From NCBI RefSeq assembly GCF_021018805.1, contig NC_086250.1, positions 66,847,322 through 66,911,321 of the forward strand: 64,000 nt of DNA, in the 5' to 3' direction. The DNA comes from Prinia subflava. Lineage: Eukaryota; Chordata; Aves; Passeriformes; Cisticolidae. Position numbers and translations under genes: made by a program. This document shows, in pieces, positions 37,667 to 49,900 of this stretch; the stretch's first letter is position 1, and each line of letters opens with the position of its first letter. The notes under the pieces are model-generated. The model worked only from the letters and a program-made list of their open reading frames with translations, was not told the origin of the DNA and searched no databases.

Positions 37667-40600
37667 GTAAGAGTCTAAAAATCACTTGTGCCACCCTCCC
37701 ACCCCAAACACACAGCTTCAGTTTTAGTTCCATCAAAAGGACGTTGTCCCCAAAACCCAGCAGGTACTGTTTGGTGATTCAGATCCTGTAAATTGAAAGA
37801 CTCATTCTTCACCGTGGCATTTATTTCTGTTTGAATTTCAGTGCAACAGCTTGTCCTAGAAGGCTTCTCATTTTGTTTTTGTAAACACTCAGAGGGTCAG
37901 TTTTGAGACTAAGCAGTTCAGTTCTCCTCTATTACATTTTCATATGCGTTACCTGGGCACTGTAATTTATCTTGTACTCTTAACACTATCAACTATTTGA
38001 CAAAATTTTACTATTGACAGCAGGATGATAAAGTCTGTGGGCTTTCACCATTCCCAGTGCACTGAGTTTATGAGGCCACTTTTAAATCAGAGAAATAATG
38101 TAGTTTATTTCACATGAAACTGTTCTCTACTTCTTTGATCTCACAATGTAGTGTGATAGTCTGGTGCCTGCTCTGCTGCTGCACAAGTGTTTCTTTGTGT
38201 GTTTTGCAAATGCTGCCTGCTCCTCTCTGGGATGGGATGCACAGCTGTTGCTCTATACATTGCTTTTAGAGATGTAAACAACCATGTCTTCATTTCATCA
38301 ACTTCAGAGACACAAGCGCCAGGCCCAGAAACAGCTGAAGTTCTGTTATTAAATCTCTTCAGCAACAGAGAAGTCATTTAGAAAACACGTTAAGAAAATA
38401 GCCACCAGACCACCTGGTGGAGGAAAAGGCACTAAGCCTGTTGATGCTCCTTTGTTTAAACCAACAGAAGCCAGCTATGATATCAATTGATGATGTGGTG
38501 CATTGAAGAAACCCAAAATTGACTTTTCAAAGGCAGGGTGTGGGCATCTATAAAATAGAAGTGGAAGAACAGTATTTCAGAGTGGATTTGAGCAGAACGC
38601 TGGTGGTATCAGCCATTCTGACTTTTTGAGACCCAGGACATTTTAAAAAAGAGTAAAAAGCTATGAATTTGGCTACTCCAGCATGACTAGATTTGTCAGG
38701 AAGTCACATTATGGCAATTTTTCTCTCTCTCTTCTTTTTTTAATCCTTTGGCATTGTAGTATTTTGAGGGGAGAAGGGGGTTTTTTATGTGTAAGAGCAA
38801 AATCCTCACAAATGCTGGGCTCAGAGACTTAATTCTAAATGAATTGCATACACAATATAGCATTTCTTTAGTGATGAAGAAGGAGAGATATTTTACAGAA
38901 TTCCATCTGAATTGGAAGAAACTGGCCTAAATAGGTGTTTGTCCTTTTTTTTGTTAATGGGATTAAACATCAAAGTCAGTTCCTGGCACCGAGAAGTTTA
39001 TAGTCATTGAAAGAAAAATAGCTGAAGTTTCCTGATGATCTTAATCTAGAGGATGTGGAGGCTGCAATAAATTAAGACTATTTTTTTCCTTTTAAGTTTA
39101 TGAAAACATAAAGCACTTTTAAATAGTATGGAGTTCTTTTCTTTTTGGAAAATATCCTATTACACAGAAAAGTTGTGTGGACTTCAATACCCTCTATTCT
39201 CTTATTGTACTTTTGATTAGCTGCAGCTGTTAATTTTAGATTCTAATTTATTGGTGCAGAAATAGATACTTTGAGGATTTTCACCAGCAGAAAAATTGCT
39301 ATCTTTTAGAGGAGGGTTAGTCTTCCATGCTTTGTGTCACTGTACTAGCTCTGATAGGAAGCTTTTCAGTAATGTAGATCTTAGGCTCTGTTCTGCTTTG
39401 TTACAGCAAGCTGTCAAATATGTGGAGGACTTTCAGTGCTCTTACAGAAGTCTGAATAGGCTGCTTATTTTGTTGTGAAGACTCAATGTAGACAGCAGCA
39501 GCTTCACTTTTTGGATCCATCAGCTCCGAACAGCCAGAAATAGGTGTTGGAAGAGATTAGTTAGTGCTGGTCCAGTCATTCTGCATGCCCACTGTGAGCA
39601 GTGTCTGTCAGGTCTAGAAGTGGTATAGTTATTTACTTGCAGAAAGGGCAGCTCTTTTGGGGAGGGAAAGAAAAAAAAAGGGATTCAGGTGGTGCTACCT
39701 CAAGGCACTGGTCACTTAAATTGTTTTTACTTATTAGGAGTCAACCTCAGCTTTGCAGAATATTAGTGCTGCCCCTTCCAGAGGTTTTAACCCTATCAGC
39801 TCTCACTTGTGTTGTAACACACTTTGCTTCCTCTATATCAAAGCCTTAGGATTTGTAATTTAACCAGAACAATCACCAGGAGGTGATACAAAACCCCAGT
39901 TAATCCAGTATCCACCAGTTTGTTGCTTTGCCTTTTACATAAGAACGGAAACAGGATTGACTTTATAGTTCTGTTACAGATCTGCCACCCCCACCTGGTT
40001 GGACTGAGGGGTTGTATTTACCTGTAGCTTCTGCCCTTCTTACAGCACATCTGAACCAGTCTGTGCCTCTGTTTTGTTGTGGTGCAACCTCAGTGAGAAA
40101 AGCAGCAAGAGTAATGTTATTTAGCAGCTGCTCTCTGGTGTGTGGCTGTTCTGACTGCTGATTGCCAGTGTGGAAGCTTCCACTGACTCTGCTCTCACCA
40201 ATCCAGTAGTAGCAGTAGTAGTAGTAGTAGTAGTAGTAGTAAAAAATGACTCCAGCTTTTCCTGCCTGACTTCAGTTTTATGTGCTAAAATGTAATTAAA
40301 ATAGCATGAAACATAAAATATGAACATAGTCTTGTAGCTTGTGTTGCACTCAGACCATGAGATCTATTATGAGAAATAGGGAACAGCATTTGGTGTTGCT
40401 AAATATTTGATTTTGCTGTCAGGGTATGTACAGGGAGAGAGTGTTGCATAATATATGGAGTCATTCCTAGATACCACCATAAAATGGCATTTTAATGTTT
40501 TATTGGACATGCTGTCAGATATGCATATTAATGAATAATTAGGCAACCACAGATGTATAGCAAGTAGGAAGGGTAAAAATACACTTTCTGAAAGCTTATT

Positions 40601-41692
40601 CAGATTATTGAATTTCTTAAAGTTAAAATAAAAAAGGGTTGATGTTAAACTTAACGCTGGATGCTTTCACATAATCATCTTCACAGGAAAGAACAATAAC
40701 AAAGACAAATTTCAGATCTCTCTGCTCTGCCTTAAGTGATGCTAATACCTGAATAACAGGGAGAGCTTTGAATCTTGTAACACATTTTGAAACCATCATA
40801 GCGTTACAGAGATAAAAGAAATCGCTGAAGTCACAAAAATAAGTAGGAGTGAGTACCCATGTGTGTGCCTGTATGAATAACGTCATGGATCTTCCCAAGG
40901 AATGAGCTTTCTCATTCTGGAGTAGCTGGCTTGGAAAGCAATTTGTGCTGAACAGGCTCAAAACATTCAGTTCATGTAGCACCTAAAGGCTTTTCAGAGG
41001 GAGAATCCTCCAGGCTTTGTCTGGTCTCCAAGGTGATGGCAACTTTTTTGTTCTGAATTTTTGTTGTCTTAGGCTCTTTGAGATGTTTAGTGTAGCCTGG
41101 GAGCTCTCACTGGAAATAGCTTCACAGCCAGGCGTGGGTAGAGCTGTCACATTTTCAAGGAAAGGAGACAATCCATGATTTCCAGGAGCAGTGTGACGGA
41201 CCACTTGTTAGTTTTGTTCATGCAGAAACTCATTTAGTTCTATCCATAGAAGTCTGTGGGCAGAATAGCCTGCACAGGACTGTCTGAACACAGTCATTCT
41301 GAGTTATCAGACACCAAACAAATTCTTTTTGTCCAAAATTCATTTCTAGCTCTGATAGTGTCTTGATCTGTGCTGGTTTTTTCAGTCCATTCTTCTGGAA
41401 TCAAGAGAGTATAGTGAAGACTAAAGATGAGGTTAATGAAGTATACAGGAGAAATACTAGCATGCACATTAAAGGGAAATATCGTTGGTGATTATATGGC
41501 TTATATTATAGCTTAGGGTACTGGTTAGAAATGAGGCAGATGTCTGCATGTTTTTTCCTTTTAATTATTTATTTACATCCCAATGTATCTAAATAGGCAA
41601 CTACTTGATTTCAATAAAGCTGCCTGCAATTCTGTGTGAATTCCTGCTAACTGAAACTGATCTCTTTTTGCTTCATCCCATGAAATTTGAAG
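37667..41692 (+). other. FAM107B: FAM107B intron between first and second visible coding exons
   Basis: This 4026-bp intron begins GTAAGA and ends TTGAAG. It contains an (AGT)n microsatellite at 40205-40241 and otherwise AT-rich unique sequence. A possible very old repeat lies near 39540-39600 (the 'ggtgttggaagagatt' region faintly resembles a CR1 3' end), but it is too degraded to call. No further exon or RNA gene is visible. Confidence 0.85.
40205..40241. repeat. (AGT)n trinucleotide microsatellite in a FAM107B intron
   Basis: About twelve AGT units are present with one AGC interruption near the 5' end, followed by six A. It is likely to be length-polymorphic. Confidence 0.92.
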
Positions 41693-41846
41693 GGGTCTTG
41701 CACCTCAGAACAAACCAGAGCTACAGAAGGTGATGGAGAAAAGGAAACGAGATCAAGTTATTAAACAACAAAAAGAAGAGGAAGCACAAAAGAAGAAGTC
41801 AGACCTGGAAATAGAGCTACTGAAACGGCAGCAGAAACTGGAGCAG
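41693..41846 (+). CDS. FAM107B: FAM107B middle coding exon (end of codon 43 to residue 94)
   Basis: The acceptor AG is at 41691-41692 and the donor GTAAGA begins at 41847. The first base completes an arginine codon split by the intron; 51 codons follow, starting [20 protein letters not shown] and ending KRQQKLEQ. This is the core of the DUF1151/FAM107 domain. It is very rich in Lys, Glu and Gln with a leucine/isoleucine heptad-like pattern, which predicts a long helix or coiled coil from about residue 57 onward. The run KQQKEEE seems to carry one more Gln than the 131-residue human protein as I remember it, giving 132 residues here; this is from memory and should be aligned. The exon has phase 2 at its 5' side and phase 0 at its 3' side, consistent with both neighbours. 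Confidence 0.95.
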
Positions 41847-43802
41847 GTAAGATGAGGAATAACAGACATTTACACACCTGCATCTGAGCTACTCACCTGA
41901 GGCTCCCTTTGCAGACAGAAAAGAAGCAGCAGCCAATTTTTGGCATATTTCCCCTAGTTAAATTCAGGTATCTCTTAGGATAAGTGAAATCATGCTCTTT
42001 AATTGCCTGTTGTCACTTACTGTATAGGAACTGCATATGAGGTCTGCCTTTGGTCAAATGAATCCTGCACCAGCCAACAGGAATGTGTGTGGAGCACTGA
42101 TGTTATTTAACCATTGAAACTGCAGTGATTTAGTTTTTATAGCCTAACTATGATCCACTAAGAATGGCTGTTAGGCTGTAGTACATCAAAATTACATTTA
42201 ATGAATTAAAATCAATTGATTCTCCTGGGTTATGTAAGAAACCAGATAACTTTTAAAAGATCTTTTGTAGTCTTAAAGTGTCTGAGACCATTGGTGTTTT
42301 CAAGTGAAAGAAAAAGTCCTCAGACCCTGTGCATGGAGATGATGTGGAGTTGGAGTTCCTCATGGTGAGGATTTTGCCAGGCACAGGGCCAGCCAAATGT
42401 CTCTGTGCCTCTGGAAGCACTTTGTGTGCCTGAGAGGAAAATCTCTGCAGTGAAACAGTGTCAGAGAAGTCACTGTGCATCAAGCAATGCATTTATTTTA
42501 AAATAAATTAATGCTATAAATAAATCCTTTAAAACAGTACCTCCTGTGTTTCTCAAAAGAAATCAATTAAACCAAATAATTACTGTTGAAAATTACATGT
42601 AATCTAATCATTATAGGTTTTAGGGTTTTATTATAGGTTGGAGTTCTTTTGTTTTAATTAGGTTTAGAAATATTTTTGGAGAAAGCTATTGTATTTTTAA
42701 GTGTATCATCCTGTCATTTTTCTTATCTCTCTTAAGGGCCCAGCTTTGAATGGCTCATCTTGTGGGAAGATTTGATTTGAAACTGAGCCATGCAACACAG
42801 ATTATGTAGACTAGAAAATGCTGTTAGAAGAGGGAAAGCCTGCCCATTGCAAACAGTGCTGTGACTTTGTAAACATCATAGGAATGGCATTAATTGACAA
42901 CGTGACTCATGGAGGGACCTTGTGATTTATAGAAAGGCATGTCCCTTGTCCATGAACCAGAGACAAAGGAGAGACTATTTAAGTGAGCTGTATGTGTTCC
43001 CCATTAATCAGGGAGACCTTGGTCTGTTTAAAAGGAAAAATAAAACCTCCTTTCAGGCACTTTTGTTAGTTTACTAAAGGTTTTTTTTCTCCCTTTCTGC
43101 CAACTCATCTGCCTTACCTAAGGATCACTAAGCAATCCATTTTCTGTGCCAGGTGTGAGCCTGTGTGCCACACAGAGCATTTCCATTCTTCACATGGAAA
43201 TTCCAAGTGTCTGCATGGGCAGGAGCTCCAACTTGGTTAAAAAAGTCAGTGAATGGGCTCTCAAAAATGAATGGCTAAAGGCCAACAAAGATTTTTGGGT
43301 TTTTTATTCCTTTTTGTGATAGACAAACCAGATACTCTTAAAGAGGCTCAAGTTAGATACAGAACTTCATACCCAAACATTTAGAAATCAGTTCTGCAAG
43401 TGTGCTCAGTAGTAGCTGTTCACGTGTTCTCCCACGAGGCACATTCTTCCTTGTTCTGTTGTAAAAGCCAGAGAAGGGAATTACTTTTGTTTCTTTAATG
43501 AAGATGTCCAAGAATTTCTTAAAAAATGCTTTATCTTGTTCTTGTACTGGGCTTGCAGAGTTTTTGTCTGTCTGGCGAAGGTGGACATCTGGAACAAGCT
43601 AGAGCCAAGGATTTGAAAGATTTATTGTTTATGAGAACAGATACTCCCAAAGATAGGCAATTTTATCTTTTCCATGAGACAAAGAAAGGAAGCAATTTAA
43701 AGAGTTTGGCATGGCCAGTTATTGAAGCCTTTAGTTTTTTGTCTTGTATTTCAATGATGTGTTTTCTGTACTTTTTTTTTTAACATGTGATTCCATTTTA
43801 AG
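41847..43802 (+). other. FAM107B: FAM107B intron before the last exon
   Basis: This 1956-bp intron begins GTAAGA and ends TTTTAAG after a run of nine or more T. I see no recognisable transposable element. It contains an 18-bp perfect AT palindrome at 42491-42508 (ATTTATTTT/AAAATAAAT), which is unremarkable in such AT-rich DNA. No additional exon is visible. Confidence 0.85.
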
Positions 43803-43919
43803 CTGGAACTGGAGAAGCAGAAGATACAGGAAGAGCAGGAAAATGCACCAGAATTTGTCAAAGTCAAGGGCAACTTGAGGAGGACGGTCCAGGAAGCAAC
43901 AGAAGCACCAGACTCCTAG
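43803..43919 (+). CDS. FAM107B: FAM107B last coding exon (residues 95-132 and stop)
   Basis: The acceptor is a T-rich tract ending in 'ttttaag' with AG at 43801-43802. The frame reads [20 protein letters not shown], continues VKGNLRRT, ends in EAPDS, and stops at TAG 43917-43919. The N-terminal part continues the charged helix of the previous exon, and [16 protein letters not shown] is the conserved C-terminal signature of the family. The last ten or so residues are the least conserved part as I recall the family. The stop lies in the terminal exon, so the long 3' UTR should not trigger nonsense-mediated decay. Confidence 0.95.
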   Translation: MELEKQKIQEEQENAPEFVKVKGNLRRTVQEATEAPDS

Positions 43920-45368
43920 AGCCAACGCCTGCTCAGACTTCAGCTTTCCTGCAGAGAGAGGCTTTTGCAAGTTGTCTCACATTTGCCCCTCAAGAGGGAA
44001 AATAGCAGCATCCAGCTGACACTTACAGAAGATGAGATTTTTAATTCCTGGGATGTGTGGATTAAAAAGACAGTATCGCAAACAGATCGACTTGCCAAAT
44101 ACAGTCCTGAGATCAGTGGATAAGGAGTGTCTTTGTCAGTTCAGAGTCATGGACCAGGCTGACATGCTTTCTCAGAGATTTGAACCAGGGATACTAGAGA
44201 AACTCCTTCACTGTTGCACTGCTTTAACTCTTGTGATCCTCATTTAGTGGAGATACACAGATTATATTTTGCTTTAAAACAGAACAAAAATCCTCCTGTG
44301 GTATCAAGCTTTGCTGTGCAGGTAGATTTCCTCCATCTAGACCCACAGCTTGTGTATATCCCACAATAATTTGTATTTAGTTGGAATTTTTACTAAATCT
44401 AGGAGGATATGAGGTGTGCTGATTACTGCTGCCCATCCCCACTAGGATAGGTAGGTGTGGGAAAGATGAGAATGCTTAAAATTCACCAGCAGTGAAAAGT
44501 TAAGCAGCCTTAAAGCCCATTTCTTGCTGTTTGGCATGTAGAATTTGGGCTATGAAAGAGTGAAAATCTGATGATCCTTTCACAGGGAGACTCCAGAGAC
44601 TGATTTATCTCTGTCTGTAAACTTACACTGTTGTGTACAGGCCTGTGAAGTGCTACCTGTGAATTTACCTCTCAAAGCAAAATGATCTGTCTTCTACTTT
44701 TCACCTTTTGAAATCCTGCTTACTTTGGTGTTGTGGCCTTTCTCCAAGGACATGCTGAACAGAGTACAGTGGTAACACATCACTTGAACTTGAGTGTTTG
44801 AACTCATTTGCCAGAACTGATCTGCCATCAGTTCCTGCTCTCTGCTTGCAGACACTTGTTGCAGTTTCTGCAGTAGAGAAGTGTTTAAACCAGACCAAAC
44901 CAGTTTACTGAAATCTACTGAAATGGAATTTTTTCCCTAGAGTGAGGCATAACATGAAATCCATTTTATCCCATCCTTCATTCAGCCTCAAGAGAGAAGG
45001 GAAGTGTGCTACCACTGAGACTTCGGGTCCAATTCTGTCATCTTCTGCCTTTCCACAAGTTACCCTGGTGACTTGCCATTACATAAAATATTGCTCAGCT
45101 TGCACGGGGATGACAGAATCTGATCCTCCATGCTTATGACTACTAGTTATCCAGGAAAGCCTGGGATGAGGAGAGGGGAACAGATTGCTCATGTGGGGTT
45201 ATGGGATTGGATTCTTACCTAATGTGAGTGGGTGCAGATATATCCTCACAATCTGGGGAGAAATCCTCATCTTCCTTGGTGGGAGCAGTCCTAGCTCTCA
45301 CTGAAACTGTGTTCATACAAACCTGCTGAGGATCTAATCCCTAGCCTTTGCCTTAGGATGCTAAACAC

Positions 45369-45374
45369 AATAAA
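45369..45374 (+). terminator. Candidate proximal polyadenylation signal of FAM107B
   Basis: This is a canonical AATAAA hexamer 1.45 kb after the stop codon, followed by T-rich but only weakly GU-rich sequence. Use here would give a shorter 3' UTR isoform. Support is the hexamer alone. Confidence 0.4.
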
Positions 45375-46920
45375 ATTTCTACTTTGTAATTACATTGGAC
45401 ATAACTGTTTGAGAACACTTTTTATTAATATCAGCAGTGGCATGTTTGTGTTGTAAAGGTGTGGTGGAGGGTTGTTGGTTTGGTTTTTATAGTTCCTTTT
45501 GCCTTTCCTGTAAGTATTGGACATTTTAAATATAATTTCAGATTAGCACTTGGGACAAAACACTCACAATTAGAAATGTTTCCTAGATACAGATTTTAAT
45601 TTGTTAAGATACAGGCATTTTTTGTGAGGACATAATCAGATTGAGGGTAAATTGAATTGTGATAAGCATATTGCCATTGATTTAGACTTGCAGTGTGACT
45701 CACGTCTAGAAGATTAAATGTGAAGATGCTCTAACAGACTGCTCAGATGATGGACATACAAAAGACAAAGGCCAAATGTAAGACTCTTCCATGTATTATC
45801 TCAACAAAGGAACACCCTGAATGCTGCAGGTTCTTCCCTCTGTCCTTCCCTTCTCCTGGCAGGAGAGGATCTTCTCTGGCAACACATCATTCCAACACTT
45901 GCACTGATTTTGTTTCCTGTTGTTGAGACAGCTCTGTCTGAGCCTTCCATGCCTCACTCATGGTTCATGTTAGCTGTTCCCAGCCTACCAAACATTCTTC
46001 CTCTTGGTTTCAGCTCACATTAACCTTCTGCTCAGTCTGGAAAAGTCTAGGAGTGAGTGAGGAAACCTCCTTCTGGCTTGAGCAGACCAATTAGTGTTAG
46101 CCATTTCCTCTTGGTGATCATGGCAATCCCACCACACGTGCACAGTGAAGTGACATCAGTGGCACTGGGAATGGTGGGGGACAAAGACCCCCTTCTTGTC
46201 TTAAGTGGGTGTGGTGGATTGGGCCCTCAAGGCTGAAGGCAGTCTGCTTTCTCCCCACATTAGCTTCTGATCCAGGGTAGAGTTTCTCTTTCTGAAACAC
46301 AGGAGGCCAGAAAACTCCCTTGTACATACAGCATGAAATTGATTTTTGTTTTTCATTGGAATTAACTCTGTGTGAACAGAACATCAACGTGTGTGTTAGA
46401 ACATCTGTGAATCTTGCTAATCCTTTTGTGTAGGAACCCCAGCCACCTTCATATCAATTTTGACAGGCAAAAGCTTGTATTTGAAGTCAGGATTGGGCAA
46501 CCCTTCAACAGGTGGCCAGTTAGTCACACCATAAGTGTCCTGTGCAGCTACTCAAGTAAGAATCTGCTTGGCAGTGAGCGTAAGCAATTCCTGCTCTGCC
46601 CTTCAGCTGTATGAGTTTTGAAGCAATCCAGCAAATACTTCAGTGATCTGAAAATTGCTCACTTACCACTTTGTACTTTTTTAAAAACTCTTGCTTTTGA
46701 TAGTATAGTAGTAAATTTTTTAGCATTTTTGTGGCTTTAACATTGTTAATATCTGCACTTGTTTGAGTGTACATATATAAATATATATAAATATAAAAAG
46801 GGAGCCTTAATGGATTTGTTTTCATAATTTAATATTTTTTGTATTTGCTCTTGTATAATTGTTTTTAACTAAAGGTATTACAAGAATGAGGGTGGAATAC
46901 TTAGAACCAAAGTTATGCTT

Positions 46921-46926
46921 AATAAA
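46921..46926 (+). terminator. Candidate distal (main) polyadenylation signal of FAM107B
   Basis: This AATAAA hexamer lies 3.0 kb after the stop. It is followed about 15-35 bases later by a GU-rich element (tggtgtatgtgatggtgtct), the usual arrangement for cleavage roughly 10-30 bases downstream of the hexamer. Confidence 0.65.
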
Positions 46927-46945
46927 ATCTACTACATGCTTGGTG

Positions 46946-49900
46946 TATGTGATGGTGTCTGTCATATCCTGCCAAAAACAAAACCTTGGAGGCTGCACTG
47001 AGATACCCAGACTGTTTAAAACCCTGCATCCCTTTTTGTATGTGCAAAAGTTGACAGAAAGAGTTTGCTGGGTCTCTAAGCAGTATTATCCCTTGAATAT
47101 ATTTGATGCAGAAAGTTTTTAACAGGACTGTGCAGCTGTTCAGGTAATCCCAGATGAGGCAGAGCATGAGGGAAAACTGATGGGAGTCATGTAATTGTGG
47201 AAATCATTCTCTATCAGTCCTTGGAATTATCAGCGTTGCAATATCTCCATTTCAAATGGGAGTGAGAAGAGAGCAACAAACCTGGTGAAGTCCTACAATG
47301 CTCCTTTTAATTTAGTTCCTTTTAATTTAATGCTCCAACATATGGTCCTAGTAGGAAGGATTTGGGCATGAGAAGGAAGGTGCAGGCACCTTTAAAAAAT
47401 GCATCAAAAAATGATTTGCTGGGTTAGGGTCAGACAGCTCAGTGCCAAAGAGCAAAATCCTGTAGAAGGAAATGTAGCAGGGGATGGAAGGGCTGGAAGA
47501 GGGGTGTGCCATCAGTTCTCCAGAGATCCTCAGCACTGGTGAGCCCTGGTCAGCTGGGCAGGTGACAGTGGAGGGGGAGCTGGAGAGGGGCATGGGGCAA
47601 AATGAAGTGGGGGAGGAGGAGAGCAGTGAATTCAGAACAGATGTCAGGAAATGCGTTTTTCCATCAGAAACTGCTCAGCATGTGGAATGGGTCCTGGCAG
47701 TACTGCTGATGCAATGATGCTGGACCTGCTCCAGGAGCTCTCAGATGCGGGGGAGTGAAAAAGAACAGAGAGTTAATAAGGGGTGAGTTTCTATGGCCTG
47801 TTGGAGATACTGCCCTGTGCTCTCCTACCTCAAGTGTAGCCAAACGTGTTTTGAATTATCCTTTGATATTTCACTCCAGCTCCAGAAAGAAAATGGTGAG
47901 GGCGTGTGATCTGCTTTTGTAGCATGTCCAGAAGAAAAGATGATCCTCCTTTTGTCTGCTTTTTTGGATTTCATTGAGCTAATCGGTTTTGCCATGTGGC
48001 TTTGCAAGCACCAGTCCACTGGGGGCTCTGCCTGTGCTCCTGTGGCCATAGGCAGATGGGCTGTGTCACACCATAGCTGTGTGGAAAGAAGCACCTTGAG
48101 GTCCCTCAGCTACTGTGACAGGGTCTGTGGTGGCACTTGTAGTGACCAGTTGCACTTAAGAAAATAACTGCAGACCAAAGAGCTGCTGCTGTGCAGTTTC
48201 CATAGGATCAGAACTGATGTTTATAGGGTGAAGAATGGGAGGGCAAGTTGGGTTCTCAAGGCTTTGCAATAGAAAGAACACAAGCACTTGATGAGATGTG
48301 GAGGAGTGGAAATACAAGATACTTTTTCCCTCCCCTTGCCAGTTTATACCGTTCATGCTGTTTGGATTGTTTCATCTGTCAGAGTAAAGGTTTGTGGTGC
48401 TGTTGTCAATATTAAGGATGATTCTCCTCAATGGAAGTGGTGGACACTGTGGCCAGAGGAAGTGTTTGGTGGTGGTAATAGAGCACAGATGTCCTGACTG
48501 TCACTGCAGTGCTTGTGTTCCACAGCTCATGGTTTGGGATCGCTTCAGACCTAGGTGAGGGCTGCACTGGGTCCCTCCCACGGCCTGCAGCGCCTCTCTG
48601 AGGTTAGCAGGGACCGCTGCTGTTCTCTGGGCTGCTTTTGCTGAACCTCTAGTACATGCATTTGAGCTAATTATCCACTTTTCACTGATACCAGAGCAGA
48701 GCAGTCAGCCTGTGGAGTGCAGCTGCCTTCCTTTGGCTGTGGAGGAGCCCACAGTGCCTGACTCGGAGGGAACATTGTCTGCCTTGCAAGGATTCTGAAG
48801 CTGGGCAGTTCAAATGCTGCCTCCAAACCACCTTCTCTTTTCCATGGAGTTTTGTACCCCAGGACAGATGAGGCACCTGGGTATCTTTAGTAAATGTGGC
48901 CCTTGGTGTCTGTGTGGTTCATGATGTGGTAAAGAGCCCATCTCTGCACTGTGCTCAGTTGCTCTGGTGCTTGGTCCACGGAGTCAGCCCAAGTGGCCTC
49001 TGCAGGGAGCTGCAGAGAAGGGATAAACACTGACCAGCAGGAGGGGAGGTGGAAGGAGGAGGATGTGAAGCACCTGAGAGGGGGCTCCAACAGCCAGAAT
49101 CACCCATTGCTATAGCCACACTACTTAATTATCTGAGTAATCATTTTCAGAAATAAGTTCCATTATGCACCCAAGTCTAATCTCTCAGGTGGATAGCATG
49201 AGCAATTTCACACAGATTGAGGCTGGCACATGGAAACTTCAGCCTGATTAGATGGGAAGGAGAAACGTTTCTTTCCCCCTCTTCAGCTATTCGGAAACAA
49301 ATCTTTAATAATGCAATCAAAATGCCAAGTCTACTTTATCGTGCTGAAAAATTCAAGAGTGCCCAGAAAGCCCAAGCCCCTTAGTGGGGTTCATTTAAGG
49401 TATGTATTGCTTGGTAAAGAAAGGCAAAGGGAGCTGCCTGTGGAGTCAGGACATGGCAACCCAGCCTGTCTGAAATGGTCTCCCTGAAGGAGAGGGAGTG
49501 TCCGTCTGCTTATCTGTCCTTTAACTCTTCCTTTGGTAAATGAAGCCTAAAAGGTTCTCTGATGAAAATAGTAGCAGCAGAAAGAGAGAGAGACCCCTTA
49601 AATTTACATTGTTAAACCTGGAATGCTCTTCATCACGGTGGTTGTGGGTCAAAAAGGGTAATTTTCTCTAATGTGCAGTTTGAGCTCTTGTCTTCGTCCA
49701 GCTTTGTTTTGGTGCTAATCCTTTCAGTGAATTCTGCTCCATACAGTTTCAGGGAATCACCTTCATGAGCTGAGCTCAGCAACAAAGTGGATTTGGGGAA
49801 TTTGCTAAGCCAAATGGGCCTCATATGTCACAATTTCTGGTTTGCTGGGGAAATTTTACCCTCATTTCTAGTACAGACAGAATTAACTTCTTAAATACCA

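Larger units (their letters stand above)
37483..46945 (+). other. FAM107B: FAM107B gene body visible in this window (last three exons and 3' UTR)
   Basis: This is the 3' part of a spliced gene. The exons are 37483-37666, 41693-41846 and 43803 to about 46945, separated by introns of about 4.0 and 2.0 kb. Both introns start with GTAAGA and end in AG, and the codon phases match across both junctions. The joined frame gives a 132-residue, lysine/glutamate-rich protein that I recognise as FAM107B. The first exon begins with a splice acceptor (cctgttttacag before 37483), so at least one upstream exon exists, but I could not find it in 1-37482. FAM107B has several alternative first exons in other vertebrates, which fits a distant promoter outside the window. 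The transcript end is placed from a polyadenylation signal and is approximate. Confidence 0.93.
43920..46945 (+). other. FAM107B: FAM107B 3' untranslated region
   Basis: About 3 kb follow the stop codon at 43917-43919. Two AATAAA hexamers are present: 45369-45374 and 46921-46926. The second has a clear GU-rich downstream element (tggtgtatgtgatggtgtct, about 46940-46960) and is the likelier main end. No CR1 insertion is visible in the region, unlike the flanking intergenic DNA, which fits selective retention of a UTR. An ORF of 71 codons at 44032-44247 lies inside it and is not considered a gene. A near-terminal AT-rich stretch (about 46770-46870) includes short (TA)n runs. The exact cleavage site is inferred, not seen. 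Confidence 0.75.

Noticed and set aside
39540..39600. Possible old CR1 fragment in a FAM107B intron ('ggtgttggaagagattagtt')
   Set aside because: Only about 25 bases resemble the CR1 3' end; not enough to call without alignment.
42491..42508. 18-bp perfect palindrome ATTTATTTT/AAAATAAAT
   Set aside because: It is AT-only in a very AT-rich intron; expected by chance and without neighbouring structure.
44032..44247. 71-codon ORF in the FAM107B 3' UTR
   Set aside because: It lies downstream of the FAM107B stop in the same exon, and I recognise no homology.
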